Made by a program: the position numbers and the translations under genes. DNA of 53,289 nucleotides, taken from NCBI GenBank assembly GCA_905221605.1, contig CAJNDS010002674.1, positions 266,501 to 319,789 on the forward strand, read 5' to 3'. The notes beneath the pieces were generated by a model that did no database searches, had not been told where the DNA came from, and saw only the letters and a program-made list of their open reading frames with translations. Below are positions 28,040-40,582 of this stretch, in pieces. The stretch's first letter is position 1. Every line of letters starts with the position of its first letter. Origin of the DNA: Symbiodinium natans (Eukaryota; Sar; Dinophyceae; Suessiales; Symbiodiniaceae).

Positions 28040-28460
28040 AAGTGAACTACGCTTGTTGCTTATGGTCTTCGCAGTTTCGGCGGCAAGTGTGGTAAGAGCA
28101 GATTGCCGTTTGTTGGATCTGTGCAGCTGCATGCTGGACCGCTGGGTTTACTTTCCTGCTCACTGGAATCACTTTGTTGATCCAGCTGTGAGTACATACT
28201 TTTCGCCGCACGCACGGACTTTTCCATTAAACATGCGTGCTGGCTGTACGGGCCTTGCCCTGCATGAATTTGAAGGAGGCCAACGGTGACGTTGATGCAT
28301 TCAGGGAGTTTCCCATTGCACCAGCCACCGTTTCCTCGCAGAAAGCTTTGAAGATGTGAATCTTCTCGCGGCCTTTTCGCACCAGAGCAGCTTGCAGATT
28401 CCTGGCCGTCAATTCCAGACTCGTTTAACCATAGCAGCACATATAGGCAGGTGTACGTAA
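28040..28460 (+). CDS. Exon candidates of an unknown gene
   Basis: Following the esterase, 28041-28190 reads ELRLLLMVFAVSAASVV then CMLDRWVYFPAHWNHFVDPA; 28292-28360 reads VDAFREFPIAPATVSSQKAL; 28342-28460 reads SFEDVNLLAAFSHQSSLQIP then GRQFQTRLTIAAHIG and a TAA. The third segment begins right after a pyrimidine-rich stretch ending in CAG (28331-28341). No family recognised. The opposite strand is also open here. Confidence 0.3.
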
Positions 28461-30154
28461 CATGTTCACGACTCCCCCAACTCCAGCAAGTCTTTCTCTC
28501 GAGTCTGCACAGAAACTGCAGTGGAGTGCCGCCCAGGTATACCAGACCCAGAAACGCCCATGCTGTTCAAAAGAAGCTCCGGTGTGACAAGTGTGTGAAG
28601 AGAGTGAGGCACCAAAAACAGAATCACAATGAATCACAAAAACAGCTCCAAAAAACCACAAATCGATATACTGTTTCATACGTCCGCGCGACATCTCTCT
28701 GTGGAACATCAAAAGGGGACGCACGGATGTCTGCAAACCGTTGAATCGCGGGCAGGATGGCGTCACCTTGAGAGTCTATTGAAGTCCTCTTTGACTCTTT
28801 CTCGTAGAAAAGGGTGTAAATATGTGTAAATACAAGTTTCTCCCAACGCTTCCACGGTGCCCTTGGCAACATGAAGCCGCTCGAGTGCATCTCGCGCATA
28901 TCGAAGCCGAGTTTCCCTCGCAGACCTTTTCTCGGGCCTTGTGCAGTCTTCTTGAGTCTTCCTGCGGCGTTCAAATTGTCTTCAGTATTCTGTTGTAGTT
29001 ATTCTGCGGTGTCCTTGTGACTAAGGGTCCTTGTCTCCTTGTGTCCATGGCAAGGTCATGCCTTCTGCCCGACCAATGGCTCAACGACGAGGCACCGGTT
29101 CAGGCGGTTTAGGTGGTTCATGTGCCAATGCACGCATAGAGCAGCAATGACAGATGGACGGATGCTCGGTGATACACAAAGATGGACAATGCACACTTTC
29201 TCACGGTAACGTGCCCACTGAGAATGAGCTTAGGCAGCTGCAGTAAAATGCATGCAGTCTCGTTCAATGTTGATCATATTTGTCTGTTGTTGCCAAAGTT
29301 CAAGACCAGCGCAGTTTGGAAAAGCGGGCAGAAGGATGTTACGCCCAGCCGCCAATGCCTGATCAAACTCATAGCTTGACGCCTTCCAGTTGCCAGCTCA
29401 TTCACTGCACGTTTGTCAAGACTGACTTCAAAAGATTCAATCCAGCCAAGATCTGAAAGAAGATTTTCGCAGTGCCTACGAATCCACGCATTCTCACCCC
29501 GCCCCCCCGAGGCCCGACCAAGCTTTCACGGAAGGGGAGAGGTCAGTTAGGAGAACGCTGGCGAAGAGCCAGCTCGCTTCTCAGATTCCGGCGCGCTGCC
29601 CGCGCCCGTCTTGGCTCCGGCAACATGTTGCAACTGTAAGTACAGGCGCATGCATGTATAACCGCATCCTCCCATTGCTTTCCAGCCCGAAGCAGAAGCT
29701 TGGTGTCTCCCGAGCAACTTACTCCAGCCAGACTCGTGAGAACGTGACCGACAGTGAATCTTCTTGGAATCAGGCTCGATATTCCAATCTTCAGTTCCAG
29801 CTAAGTGTGATCGCAGCCACGTGCAGCGAATAGAAGATGTGAACACACATGGCGCTGGCGATTCGATGTCGGCTTCGCGGAGAAAACAAAATCCTCAGGA
29901 CCCTCTCAGCTTTATCCTGGCTTTGTTTCTCGTAGCGGCCAGCCGCTTGCCTTCGAGGAACATTTTACGTCCTTCGCATGACAGCTGGAGCGTGGCGCTC
30001 GGCCTGTTACGTTCAGAAAGGTACTTTGCAATTAGAAGCTGCCGCACGGCTGGATCATGTTCACACGTGAACCCTCATGGAGACGGATCTGTTGTATCGG
30101 ATGAGCTGCTGGTACTTAGTTCACAGTTAGTTTTCTCATAGCCTGCCATGACAG
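28461..30154. other. Stretch without assigned gene
   Basis: Open frames on both strands, including - strand frames at 28425-28766 and 28624-28974, show no recognisable motif. 29764-30141 is open on + just before the secreted-protein gene, without motif. The stretch before 30155 ends in a TTTTCTC tract and CATGACAG, a plausible trans-splice acceptor for the next gene. Confidence 0.3.
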
Positions 30155-30769
30155 ATGGCGCTCCGGCTTTGGCTTGCATTGATGATTCCTTTCGCTTGTG
30201 CCGAGCCACTTGGGGAGGACATCTACCGAAAGTTTGTAGACTCCTGGCAGACTTCAAGCAGGTTGTTGGTTCCGGTTGAACTATACTCTCGGAGTTCTGA
30301 GTATCTTCTTCGAGTTGTTAGTGCGACAACTGCTCAGGAGATTAGCCAAGTGTTGGAGTTCAACCATGCGCCAGATGCACTGGAAAGCATTCGGGACTGG
30401 GTGCAGGAAGATGTTACGGAATGGGCTCCGCAAGGAGAGCTGGAACTACGAAAGCATATCGTCACGTTGATGTATGGCGATGACGAAGACGAAATGATCA
30501 GAGCCCTGCGAGTTTATGGCAATGTGTGTGAAATGCACATGATGCTGGGATCACATCTGTTTGTTGGCGAGGCGGTCGGTATGCAAGCCGACCCACGCAT
30601 CGCATCTGTACTCAATCACTTGAAGTTTGGCACGGATGAACAGAATGCATATGGCTTGGCTGATGCCGTCTACGAGCACTTAAACTCGTCTGCGGACCTC
30701 TTCTCATTTGGCACCAAGATGCAGGCCGCAAGGCAGAGCATGCAAAACCGACGTGGCTCAGAGTTGTAA
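30155..30769 (+). CDS. Intronless secreted protein of unknown function, 204 aa
   Basis: A single uninterrupted + frame from ATG to TAA, 204 codons. Residues 1-16 (MALRLWLALMIPFACA) are a clear signal peptide: one basic residue, a leucine-rich core and a small-residue cleavage site before EPLGED. The rest is hydrophilic, acidic and rich in helices (for example ESIRDWVQEDVTEWAPQGEL and MYGDDEDEMIRALRVYGNV) with no membrane segment and only one cysteine after the signal. The ATG follows CATGACAG directly, which would suit spliced-leader addition. Unlike its neighbours it has no introns, so it may be a processed (cDNA-derived) copy or an intron-poor gene. No family recognised. Confidence 0.75.
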   Translation: MALRLWLALMIPFACAEPLGEDIYRKFVDSWQTSSRLLVPVELYSRSSEYLLRVVSATTAQEISQVLEFNHAPDALESIRDWVQEDVTEWAPQGELELRKHIVTLMYGDDEDEMIRALRVYGNVCEMHMMLGSHLFVGEAVGMQADPRIASVLNHLKFGTDEQNAYGLADAVYEHLNSSADLFSFGTKMQAARQSMQNRRGSEL

Positions 30770-32416
30770 GCTTTTGCGGGATTAAAGTCGCCGGCGGGGC
30801 GACTGTCAGGGTGCGGGTGATGCATTCATTGCGAACGCCAGTGCCTCCAGCCATGGCACTGCTGCGACACCTGCCCATGTGTGCCTGCCAAGCAGACGCA
30901 CGCAAGGCTGTGAAGCTAACTGACATGAGAGACCACAAGCAGTGTTCGGACGACTTCTCCATGGCGCACTAGAGGAAAAGTAGTGTGCACCGAGACATTC
31001 TAGAGTCAAAAATCAGCACAGAAGAGGGAGGGCATCACGAGGCATCACGGGTGAATCAAACAGCCCGGAAAGCTATAAGGGGAGAGTCAGGCAGAAAGCA
31101 CAAAGCAAAATCAGGGGTTAGCGTGAGCCGTGGCTCAGCAGAGGCAGACATCACATGCAAAGTCCTAACCCACAGATTCTGCAGCAGCGCCAAAGGAAAG
31201 CGGCAGTCACAGTTCCTTTTGAAATTGGAGATAGCAAGTATAAGCACAGAAGTACGTCGCTCAACGAAGCTCTAAGATCACAAAATGCTGGCGGGATGCG
31301 AGACTCCGAGCAGCCATGCTGGAGGTGCTGGCATGCGCTGGCTGTGCTGTTGCCGCGTGTGTTTTTGATATTTTTTGATACTGCAGCGTGTCCTTACGTA
31401 TGCTTTGGTGGTTGCTGAAACTGTCTGCAGGCGTCGTCACAAGCCCAACAAGCATGGGCCGCTTTGCAAGCCCAGCCAGGCACTCACAGGAAACTCATGT
31501 CAACTCGACACCACCCAAGGGCTGCAAGGGCTTCGGAGCATTGATCAGAACTGAGGCTTTTCATGATCCCCTGAGCGAGGACTGATTTGGATGATGGCAA
31601 CGAATAACAGCGCAAAGATGCTCAAAGCATCTTGACATCTGTCATTTGCACAGGATGGCGACCCTGGACACACGCTTTTGGAGACTCGGCGGTTTCGCCA
31701 AAGCCCAACATGGCCCATGCTTCAACGCAAATCGCCCGTACCTCACTCGCTGACATCTATGACCCTGCCCTCGGCTTTAGACGAGAAGGAGAGATCCTCT
31801 CAAAGCCTGACAGCACGGCTGCGCAAGTTTAGTCTGGTTTAAGGCCACGTGACACAAATTCCGTATTCAGTGAATATTGTTCCTCTCGTTTGCTCTCATT
31901 TGGCCCCCCGCCCCCTTCCCTTGCACTCGCATTGAGCCGAGGATCCTATGTGCTCACCACAGCCGACTCCAGACACTCGCACAAAATCGCAGAAATGTAA
32001 GGCTCTCCGGTCCGTGGCATTTCCTATAGACGGCATGCCATGCTGAGGTTCCAGGGCTGTGGCGACAATTCACTCCAGAATCGGCGGCGGGCGCCTCGGG
32101 CTCGGCTTTGGCCAGCAGCCTGCTGGACGGGGAAAAGGTCCGGGGGCAGTATTCAAACTTCAAGCATTTCAAACACACACACACACACACACCTGTTTCT
32201 CGGGAGGCTCAAGTACCCCATGCTCACGACATGCAGCCTTGCTTTGCAAAGCCGCCGCAGGCCCAACATGCCGTGCAAGAAAACCTTCAGAGTGCTAGCA
32301 AATTTGTGAGCAACCTGGACAGGCCACGTTGTTCACATCCTGGTGCCCCTGGGACTGATGGCGAACCGTGACATGAGGCGGAGCGAGCCTTGCATCCAGT
32401 CGCTCTTGAATTCGAG
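30770..32416. other. Stretch without assigned gene; contains an (AC)n tract
   Basis: Open frames have no motif. 32172-32191 is a short AC microsatellite. 32110-32170 and 32230-32330 on + have protein-like pieces (SSLLDGEKVRGQYSNFKHF; AQHAVQENLQSASKFVSNLD) that could be N-terminal exons of the downstream transporter, but they could not be joined to it with confidence. Confidence 0.3.
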
Positions 32417-35400
32417 GTGTGTTGGCAAACACACTGCTGGGGGTTGGAATTCTTGGCCTGCCCTGGGCCATTGCCGCGGTTGGCTTGGCACTAGGCGGGT
32501 CACGGCAAAAGCTTCAGGAGGCATAAGCTTAAAGGAGATGTGCAGATGAGCTTGCCCACATTGGGTCCCGAGATTGTGTCAGGTCTGTCCATGCTCGTTG
32601 GGGCTGGGGCTTGTGCTGCCCTTGCGCTTCACCTGCTTTCCTCATTAGCCATAGACCTGGTGGATGGACGCCATGATGCGGTGGAGACTCGACTCGCACG
32701 AAGGCCACGAGAGTCATAGTCAAGAACTTGGGCCAGTGACTTTTGCTCGATACGGCGTTAGGATATGGTCTGTGCATCTCAGGACATCACTTTCTACTCT
32801 GCAACTTTGTCGCCAAGAGAGATTGAGCAAGCGCTTTTGAATTTTGAACGCTGCGCGACCCACCTCGGCCTGGTGGGCGGCAGGCGAAGGCAGCGTGTGG
32901 TTGTTCGGAAAGAGCGAGCATGGGGTGGGAAAGGGAGGGACAGGAATTGAGAGGGGCTATGGGGAACGCATGGGGCTTTGTGCTAGAGGACGCACATCCG
33001 ATCCACGGGTGCATGGACATCCATGCCAGGAGGGGTTTTTGCGGGGTTCATGGGAGATCCAGCCGTCCAGAGACGGAGACAAAGTATAGTAGGCAGTCGG
33101 TCCATGAAGGGTTCCACACGGACCTACAGAAGGTCAAGCAGGAGGGCCCATGCAGAAACAAAGAGCCTGTCTAAGGGTTCATACGGGGTAGGTTTCCGAA
33201 GCGATGCCGGTCAAATAGGGGTCCATAGCATAGAGAGCGATGGGCGCGCCAACAGCCTTTTGCTTTTGGCACACCGTCCACGCGGGTCCACACCCGAATG
33301 GGTGCTACGCATTCCGAAGCCAAAATGCCGAAGTAAGGGAGGCGGTGGGTACTTGAAACGTTACTAGAACTTCTATAGCCCGAGTCCTCGGGTGATGGGA
33401 ATTTGTTGAAGAGCAAGTACATGCAAGTACACTAATCACTAGCATGCGTGAATATGTGGAACTGTGCAAGTGTGGCATGCAAGGGATATTCCCGTTTGGT
33501 GGCTGTGGCTAAGGTGTGCATTGCTGTGGTGCGGGCTCTTAGCTGAACCAGTTGCATGACGAGCATGTGCCATTTGCTGCGGTGTGCACGCCAACTGCCA
33601 GGCCCCCTGCGCAAGACACTGGGTTGACGTGACGATAGACACTCGCTGACGTCCGATCGGTTGTCATGTTGTCCTGTGTTGTCCTGACACCACACAGCAT
33701 GGGATTCCAACCCTGCAGTCCAAGGCCATTAAGTGCTTTGGCGTGGCTACAAGACGCTTAGCCTGCACTGCTCTAGGTATGCAGTTTGGATTCTGTGCGG
33801 GGTGATTCACTGTACTTTGCGGCAATTCAGGCTACTTGCAGGTGATTGGTCAACTCGGGCCATCATTGGTGGTGCAGTTGTTGCAGCCGCTGGGCTGGAC
33901 TATACACCCTCAGCGGCTTTGCAGCAAGCTGCCGCATGCTTTGGAAGTGAAGCTGTGCTGGCTGCGCTCTGCGGATGTGCACGGGCTAGGTCTGACCACC
34001 TGCGTTTGAAGTTACTGGTCTGCGCAGCTCAGCAAGCAGAGCCATATACCTGGCCATTGTTGTATATCATATACAACATATCTGTTATGGAGTGACTGGA
34101 GGTGTTCAGTTCGCCCTGCCGGTAGCAGGTCATCCTCTTCGTCATCGGCCCAGAAGTCTTCCATAAGACCATCACCAAGACCGCCCTGAAGAACATGGTC
34201 GCTATATGTCTGGACCCTTGCATCAGGCTATGGCTTGTTTGTCCAGATGCCAGAATCCAGCGCGAAGCACGGTGCAAGCTGGGCTGAGGTTCTTGGCTGT
34301 ACGTCTCAATGCTGATGGCGGGGTACGCGGTTTGGTGCCACGATCCACATCCAAGAGTGTGGCAGGTGTTCGATGTGTTCGCATTGAGTGCGGCCAGCCG
34401 GTCTGCAATGCTAGCTTGTTGCATACTCGCAGGTCTTCCCTCCGGCAGACATGACATTTGTGCAGCTATTGCCCAAGTTGCACAGCACTGCCATCGCTGC
34501 AATAGGTTTGTGACTTCTGCGATCATCATGTCTCGGCTATGTTCTGAAACCGCTACCCTGAGGTTTGCATCGGTGCTGCCTGTCTTCATTTTCAGCTTCA
34601 CCTGCCACCAGCCGCTTGTTCAGCACAGGCGTAGGGAGGGCCAAACGCTGTTTTGCTTGTCTCAGCGTGGAGACAGCGTTTGAGAATTGGCTTTAGGTAC
34701 CTTCAGCACTGTTCAAAGCGATCCATTCCGATCCATCCCATTCCCCTTTCCCCATCTGTGTCCTCCGCAACGAAGGAATTTATTTCCCGTCGCCTCGGAA
34801 CTCAAAGATCGGTCCCTTGAGCGGCTGGACAAAGCCGCTTGAATCACTTGAATTGGACCTATTTTTCTTGAGAAATTTGGGAGCGAGAACGTTGGCAAGG
34901 TCCTTGTTTGTGCCGTGAACACCGGCCTGGTCATCTTTGCCACTGCTGGCCTCAGCGGCTACCTGACGCCCTTCATCTGACTTATCATGAGTCATGAGTC
35001 GCTCAAACTAGAAGTATCGCGAAGTACCCCTTCCCGAGGTGGCCAGGGTCGGGCCTGCACACGCATGCCTCTCGACCCTGGCCTGGAAACGCTTGCATGA
35101 GTGAGGTGCCCCCAACATACCCCGAAACTGAAAACTACTGCAGAAAGAATCAGACGGACGACAGGGTCGGAAACGCGATGCTTCGACAGGCATTCTTCCA
35201 GTTTGTTCTTTTGTTAAAGCCAGGTGTGGGCGTTCGTCGTTGGGTGGCTGAGTCATGCTGTTGAAGCTCATGTTCGCATGAAAAAGGCACGTGCGACGGA
35301 TGTCCATCAAATCGTCGAGACAGGACTCTCCAAACCGTAGGTGACATCTATCGGCGACAAGCAGACTGTGGAGCAGCGTGCTTTGGCAAGTAACGGCAAA

Positions 35401-37842
35401 GAGTCTTTGCAACAATTGAGTCAAGGTTTGGTCAGGAAGTTCATGCAAATTTCCTCGAGAATTTGCCGGCCAATGGATTTACATTGCCGCAATCTCAGGT
35501 GTCCAATTCATGCTGGTGCTGAAATCTGAGACGAGCGAGTGAGAGGACGAAGAAGTTCTAGAAGCGGAAGAACAAAGAGAGAAGAGAAGCTGGGAGACAG
35601 CAGCAACAAATTGTGGGGAGCCTACCTTGTGGCGTGCTTTCGGATTAACCTTGGTGAAGCCTCTCATCAAGCCTGCCGAGAAGAAGGAAAGAAGCAACGC
35701 AACGCAAATACCGCAATGGGCACGCCACCCCACCCAGCACTCGCACCCTGACCATGCCCGCGGAGGCACCCTGGAGCGTCTAGAGGCCCTGAGAGGCGTA
35801 GTGGCTTCACGAAGGCAGCTCACGGCACTTTTGCCGAGCGCAACCTCGAGGGGCTGGAGCCCACTCTGTAACAACTTCGAAATGCTGAGAACTGCAGCAC
35901 CCCATCGGAGCCTCGACAACTCAGCTGGGGAGATGACAGCGACGGCAAACCACAGATAATGGGAGACATTGACCCAGTGCTGAGCAAAATGAGGCTGACT
36001 ATAGGGGTTTGTAAGTTCAGTAGACTGGGAGCAGCTAACTGCGGAGAAACACGACTTCGCAGTATGGTAGTTCACATTTCTGTCCAACAAGGGAGCCTCC
36101 ATACAGGAGGGAACTTTCAACTGTATCCCTGCGGGAACACTCACCTTCACCTGCCTCCCCCTCGTGGGTCCCGGGTCTTATTTGTGGGTTGGGGGTGCTG
36201 CGATTGTTGGGGAGACCCCCAACGAAGACCCACCTGAGTTGCACAGTCCCACACAAAACCTTCAAAGGCATGGCCCGATGGGAGGTTGCCTCCAAATCGA
36301 ACCCAAATATGGCAAACTCCGAGCTGTGATGACACATAATCCACCGAAATTGCAAAGGGCTGAAGCTAAATGAAGGCCAACTGCTGCAGAGAGCCACTCT
36401 ACAGGTGTTTTTCCACAGTCGGAGATCCCTGTTTCGAATTGTCCCCGCGAGCTTTAATGCAGGCCTCCTGAAGTCTTTGAGGGGTCTTCTGGCCGCCGCT
36501 GTTTGCCTCAAACCGGGGCGCGCAACCCACGCCGAGGTTGCACCCGGAAGCCCTGGGAAAGGAAATAGAAGTGACGTACCGAAAAAGTAAGACTCACAGA
36601 ACGAAAGAAGAAACGAGAGCATGAAAGGGAAAGAAGAAGAAGCAAAAGATTAATAATAAGTTGAAGTCATGCCTCCGGGCGGTCCCATCGGGGACCAAGT
36701 GCAAAGGAAGGAAGGCAGGAAGGAAGGAAGGAAGAGTCATGCACAGCCTGGACCAAGGAGAAGAAGACGGAAGAAGACAGAAGAAGAGGGAGAGAGCACA
36801 TGCGCAAGTCGTTGCCCAGGCTGGGGAAATGCTTGGTCCTTCTAGCGGTCGCCTGGTACATGCACTGGCAAGCAAGCGTGGTGGGTTTGTCTTGGTTTTG
36901 TTGGTCAAGGATTGCTCCGTGCAATGTGTGAGGTGATTTTCACATACCCGCTACAGCTGCACCCGTGCCGACGATCCCTCATGATTCTCGTGCAATCACT
37001 CCAAGGCAGGACCACCAGCAAATCACCTTGTCAATCTCATCTCGGCATCATTGATCAAGCAAGGCAGAGTTTTGAGCCGGAGTGCTGATCGAATCTGTCG
37101 GCGCGTGTTCACTGTGCTACTTGGCTGCCATTTGCATGCACATTATGCACTTTCTGGCCAGAAGGAACCCGGTGTGGGGAAACTCTCAAAGCTCAGGCTC
37201 ATTTTGGCTTCCAGGCTGCATGTCATGGGCGCTTCCGCTACCAGACTCGTGCCTTTCTGATTCGCACATGTTGAGATCTTTCCAATCCCCTGCGCGCCTT
37301 GCAAGCCTAATGTAAACGACCAGACAGTGACCAGACATTGAAGCAGAGCACCATGTTTTTTTGGTCGAAATTGGAAACCCGAAGCTGTAACCCCGACATT
37401 CCATTCTTATTGTAACTCCTCTTCGCAGATCAAGGTTGGCACCGGACTGCTGGCAGTTGCCGTTCACGACTTGGGTGCCTAGCTTACAGAACAGCCTTTC
37501 TGAATCTGTCAAACACTCACAAGATTCGTAGGCATCCGGGCCTAAGGTATAACCCTGGCTTTCGTGGGCGCTGTTGGCAGCAACACTGTTGTGCTTATCA
37601 TGCCGGGCTTCCTGTACATGCGAGGGGCCCACTACAGCACCGTCCCAAAGAGCCGGGCTCAGACTTCAATTTTGACACCACAAAGGAGCGACGAAGCTTC
37701 CACACACTGCAGATGCCTGAGGCCTTGGTCCATGTGGCTCCTGGCGCTTCTCTTGTTTCTTCTTGGCTGCGTCATTTTGCCAACTTGCTTGGGTGCGCTG
37801 GTGTTCAAGCTGCTTGCACGGGTGGCTTGGTGGCCCTTTTGA
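32417..37842 (+). CDS. Amino-acid transporter of the AAAP (SLC32/36/38-like) family, multi-exon
   Basis: Multi-pass membrane transporter of the amino acid/auxin permease family. TM1 is at 32417-about 32500 (VLANTLLGVGILGLPWAIAA, the family's GxGIL-LP signature). TM2 is at 32546-about 32675 (MLVGAGACAALALHLLSSLA). Candidate middle exons: 33838-34020 (IIGGAVVAAAGL, ALQQAAACFGSEAVLAAL) and 34130-34205 (VILFVIGPEVFHKTITKTAL). 34873-34967 (VLVCAVNTGLVIFATAGLSG) is joined by a GC-AG intron (34968-35425) to 35426-35498, restoring GYLTFGQEVHANFLENLPAN, the family's GYLTFG block. 37264-37315 may supply FQSPARLASL. 37429-37474 (VGTGLLAVAVHDLG) is joined by a GT-AG intron to 37547-about 37630 (ITLAFVGAVGSNTVVLIMPG, then FLYMR), and the last TM is at 37713-37842 (MWLLALLLFLLGCVILPTCL) up to TGA. 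The middle of the gene is incompletely resolved. Transported substrate cannot be told. Confidence 0.8.
35499..37263. other. Long intronic or unresolved part of the transporter gene
   Basis: Contains open frames on both strands without motif (for example - strand 35479-36150). 36701-36735 is GGAA-rich, 36745-36795 GAAGA-rich. One or two missing transporter exons (a membrane segment before 37264) should lie here but were not identified. Confidence 0.35.
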
Positions 37843-38404
37843 GAATTTTCGAACTCCCGATTTCCTCAGGATAGGCAGTGCTTCCACACAGCAAGACGAC
37901 TTCTGGCTAGTTGCGAGGCGACGTGACCAAGCAGTTCCTGTCATCATCCAGAATGGGCACACCACGTGAAGAAAAAGCTGAGACCTGCGTTATGCCCATG
38001 TGCAGCTCCTAAGCGCCTTAATGCGCAGCACTGCTGTAGCTCTTGTGCCAGAACCTTCGGGTTGTCAGATGCATCCCCGGGCGGCAGTTGGTGCGCAAAT
38101 GCAGCTGCAGAAATCAGTTGCACACGTGACTGTCCTCTGTTGTGCTTCGACTTGAAGGGCGGTCTGCATTCTGCCGCCTTTTGTTCAGTGTGCCCTGGAA
38201 GAACCCGGGCACCAAACTCCCAAACAAGATGAGCCCGTGTGGTCTGCAGGCAGGATTTTTGGCAGTGGTGACATGGAACTGTTGGCATTTCGAGAGATTC
38301 CAGATTATTCCTAGAGTCCTAGAGCCGTGGCCCGGCTTGTGCAGTCGACATATGTATAGGATCCGTGGCAAGATCGAGCCCTGGCGCCCCGTTAATTTCA
38401 TGCC

Positions 38405-40290
38405 ATGGCTGCCGATTGTATATCTCCTGGCAAATCCTGGCCAAGCAGTGCATCTCGACCTGCCAGTGCCTCCACCAGACCGCCAAGTGCAGGGAGCGTG
38501 CGTGAAGGATCTCCTGGCCAGCTTTCGATTGCAATGAGCCAACGTCCGACCAGTGCTGGCAGCGTGCATGATTCGGTCGGCAGGCCTTCCACTGCATCAC
38601 TGTATCGACCAGCCAGCGCAGGTAGCACAGCGCCAACTAGCGCTGAAGGGCCAAGCAGGCCTAGAAGCGCCCAAAGCCAGGCCAGCCCTAACCCAGCATC
38701 TGCACCGTCTGCACGCAGAGCCTCGCTGGAAACAGAAGGATCTGTGGCTCGCAGTGCGCAAGGGGACTCACCCTCGAGGGCGAATCGGCCTTTGGGCCCA
38801 CGTTCACTCGAGAACACCACACAAGGCTCCGACCTTTCCCGCCGCGCTGTTGAGGAAGAGCTGCAGCAGCCAGTCCTGACACCTGTCCCCAACTCACTTG
38901 CAACTCCACTCGAGAAGCAGATAGGCACAGCAATCGGACTTAAGGGCCGAAGCCGCATTGTTCCTCGCCTTCCGCGAGACGTCGTGCAGTGTTTGCACGG
39001 TCAAAGCTGTTGCTGGCGATGGTTGGCCAGGGCGGCGTTGGAACAGATTCATGGTAGCAGTTTGGCGAGCATGAGCCTTGCAGACGGCGTCACGTTGATG
39101 AAAGAGGACGGCCCGTCAGCTGCACAGCTACTCACTGAGTGGAATGTAAGTTGTCGCATACAGCATCATACAGTTCGCATGCTTCGCCAGTTTGCTTTAA
39201 TGGTCTGGAGTCAAAAACACGCCCCGCACACCATAAACCTCACACTCCAAATCTCGTACAAACCTGTAAACTCTGCACCTGCTCAGAACGCTTCAAGTTT
39301 CCTCAGTCTCAAACAGGACCAGCTAGCTCGTGCATGACCATGCCATGTAGTTCTTGCCAGGAGCTCGAGCAGCTCAGGGAAGAGCATTCCATTAAGGAAA
39401 CAGAGCGTGGACGAGCAGAGGCGACTGGCAAACATGAAGCGTCCTTCGTTTCCACTTTGATCCAAGTTGCCGCCCATCCTGTGCCGGAGATGTCTTGTGA
39501 GGCTGCTGAAGAAAATCTTGCCTCATTGCAGAAGCAGCTCGCAGCAACCAAAGTGGACTACAAGGAATTCAGGCTGTATCATCTGTCACCACATAATGCA
39601 TCACAACTTGCCTGCACATGGCCTCGACCCGACAAATATGCAGGGCCCTCGAGCGATCTCACGGCCATTTGCAAGAGGAGGCCGCATCCTTGCGAATATC
39701 CACAGGCTTGGGATCCACGACCAAAAAACATATCATGAGCAATCATCAACCCTTGATGGTGAGATGTGATGAGTCATATGGAATCATGACCATATTGTTA
39801 CTTGGACTTCCTTTGGCAATGCACAGGCAGCCTCATGGCTCAGCTGGAAGTGCAGAAGCAAGACTCGGCACGTCAACTGGCAGCGATGAGCGGGAAGGCC
39901 AGGTGAAAGTTGATTTCTTGACCACCAGCATAGCACTCCAGCAAGTTGGCTGCACACTATACTAGCTGCGTGACACTTGGTGAATAGACCAACCCGTATT
40001 TTCAAAAATGTGTACAGTTCTGTCGAGGCCGATGCAGAAGTAGCGGCGCTGCGACTCAGGGCAGAGCAAGCAGAGAAAGAGCTGGCCAAGTCACAGGCTG
40101 GGTGAACAGACAGAGTGACAGAGTATTGTCATTGCTAGGCTGCACAATGCTGTCTGAACTCTTCCAGGCAACCGAAACTGAGCTCCGTCAAACAGTGGCA
40201 GGGCTAATCCAGGGAAGGCCCGAGCAATGCTGCTTCGAGAACCTTGTCAGCGTTCGATATCATTCGATCTGCTCGCAGGGATGAGGCAGA
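38405..40290 (+). CDS. Ser/Pro-rich RPxSAGS repeat and coiled-coil protein, multi-exon
   Basis: Exon 1 (38405-39145, from ATG) is a low-complexity Ser/Ala/Pro/Arg domain with six or so variants of RPxSAGS (RPASAS, RPPSAGS, RPTSAGS, RPSTAS, RPASAGS), followed by a more globular part (TPLEKQIGTAIGLKGRSRIV, QLLTEWN). A GT-AG intron (39146-39360) leads to 39361-about 39437 (ELEQLREEHSIKETERGRAE), then 39502-39573 (AAEENLASLQKQLAATKVDY), 39827-39904 (LMAQLEVQKQDSARQLAAMS), 40018-40096 (VEADAEVAALRLRAEQAEKE) and, after a GC-AG intron (40097-40167), 40168-about 40210 (ATETELRQTVAGLIQ). These exons form a long coiled coil. A Lys/Arg-rich frame (40244-40582) may be the C-terminus. Likely a structural or scaffold protein, perhaps microtubule- or centrosome-associated by composition only; no family named. 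An exon upstream of 38405 is possible. Confidence 0.7.
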
Positions 40291-40582
40291 AAAGAAGAAG
40301 CACACCTCGCCTGTGTCCACACGCCGCGTTAGGAGCGCGCGCCGAGCAAACCGAGCCTTGCAAAGAACTTGGCAAATCGGGAGACGGTCCTGGACATTCC
40401 CACAGTTGGAACAACATAAGAATACATGTTGCGGCAATGTTGCGCGTTCAAGTCTTGTGACCGAGGAAAGAGCAGCAACAAAGATGGTTCACGCTCCAAG
40501 TCTCGACCAGGGGGCAAGCAGAGGGGGCGACGCAAATGATTGGAGGAGACTGGATGCATCCAAAAACTCTAGAGCCCCATAG

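Noticed and set aside
35479-36150. 223-codon - strand open frame
   Set aside because: Lies opposite the amino-acid transporter gene, has no motif, and begins antisense to a confirmed transporter exon.
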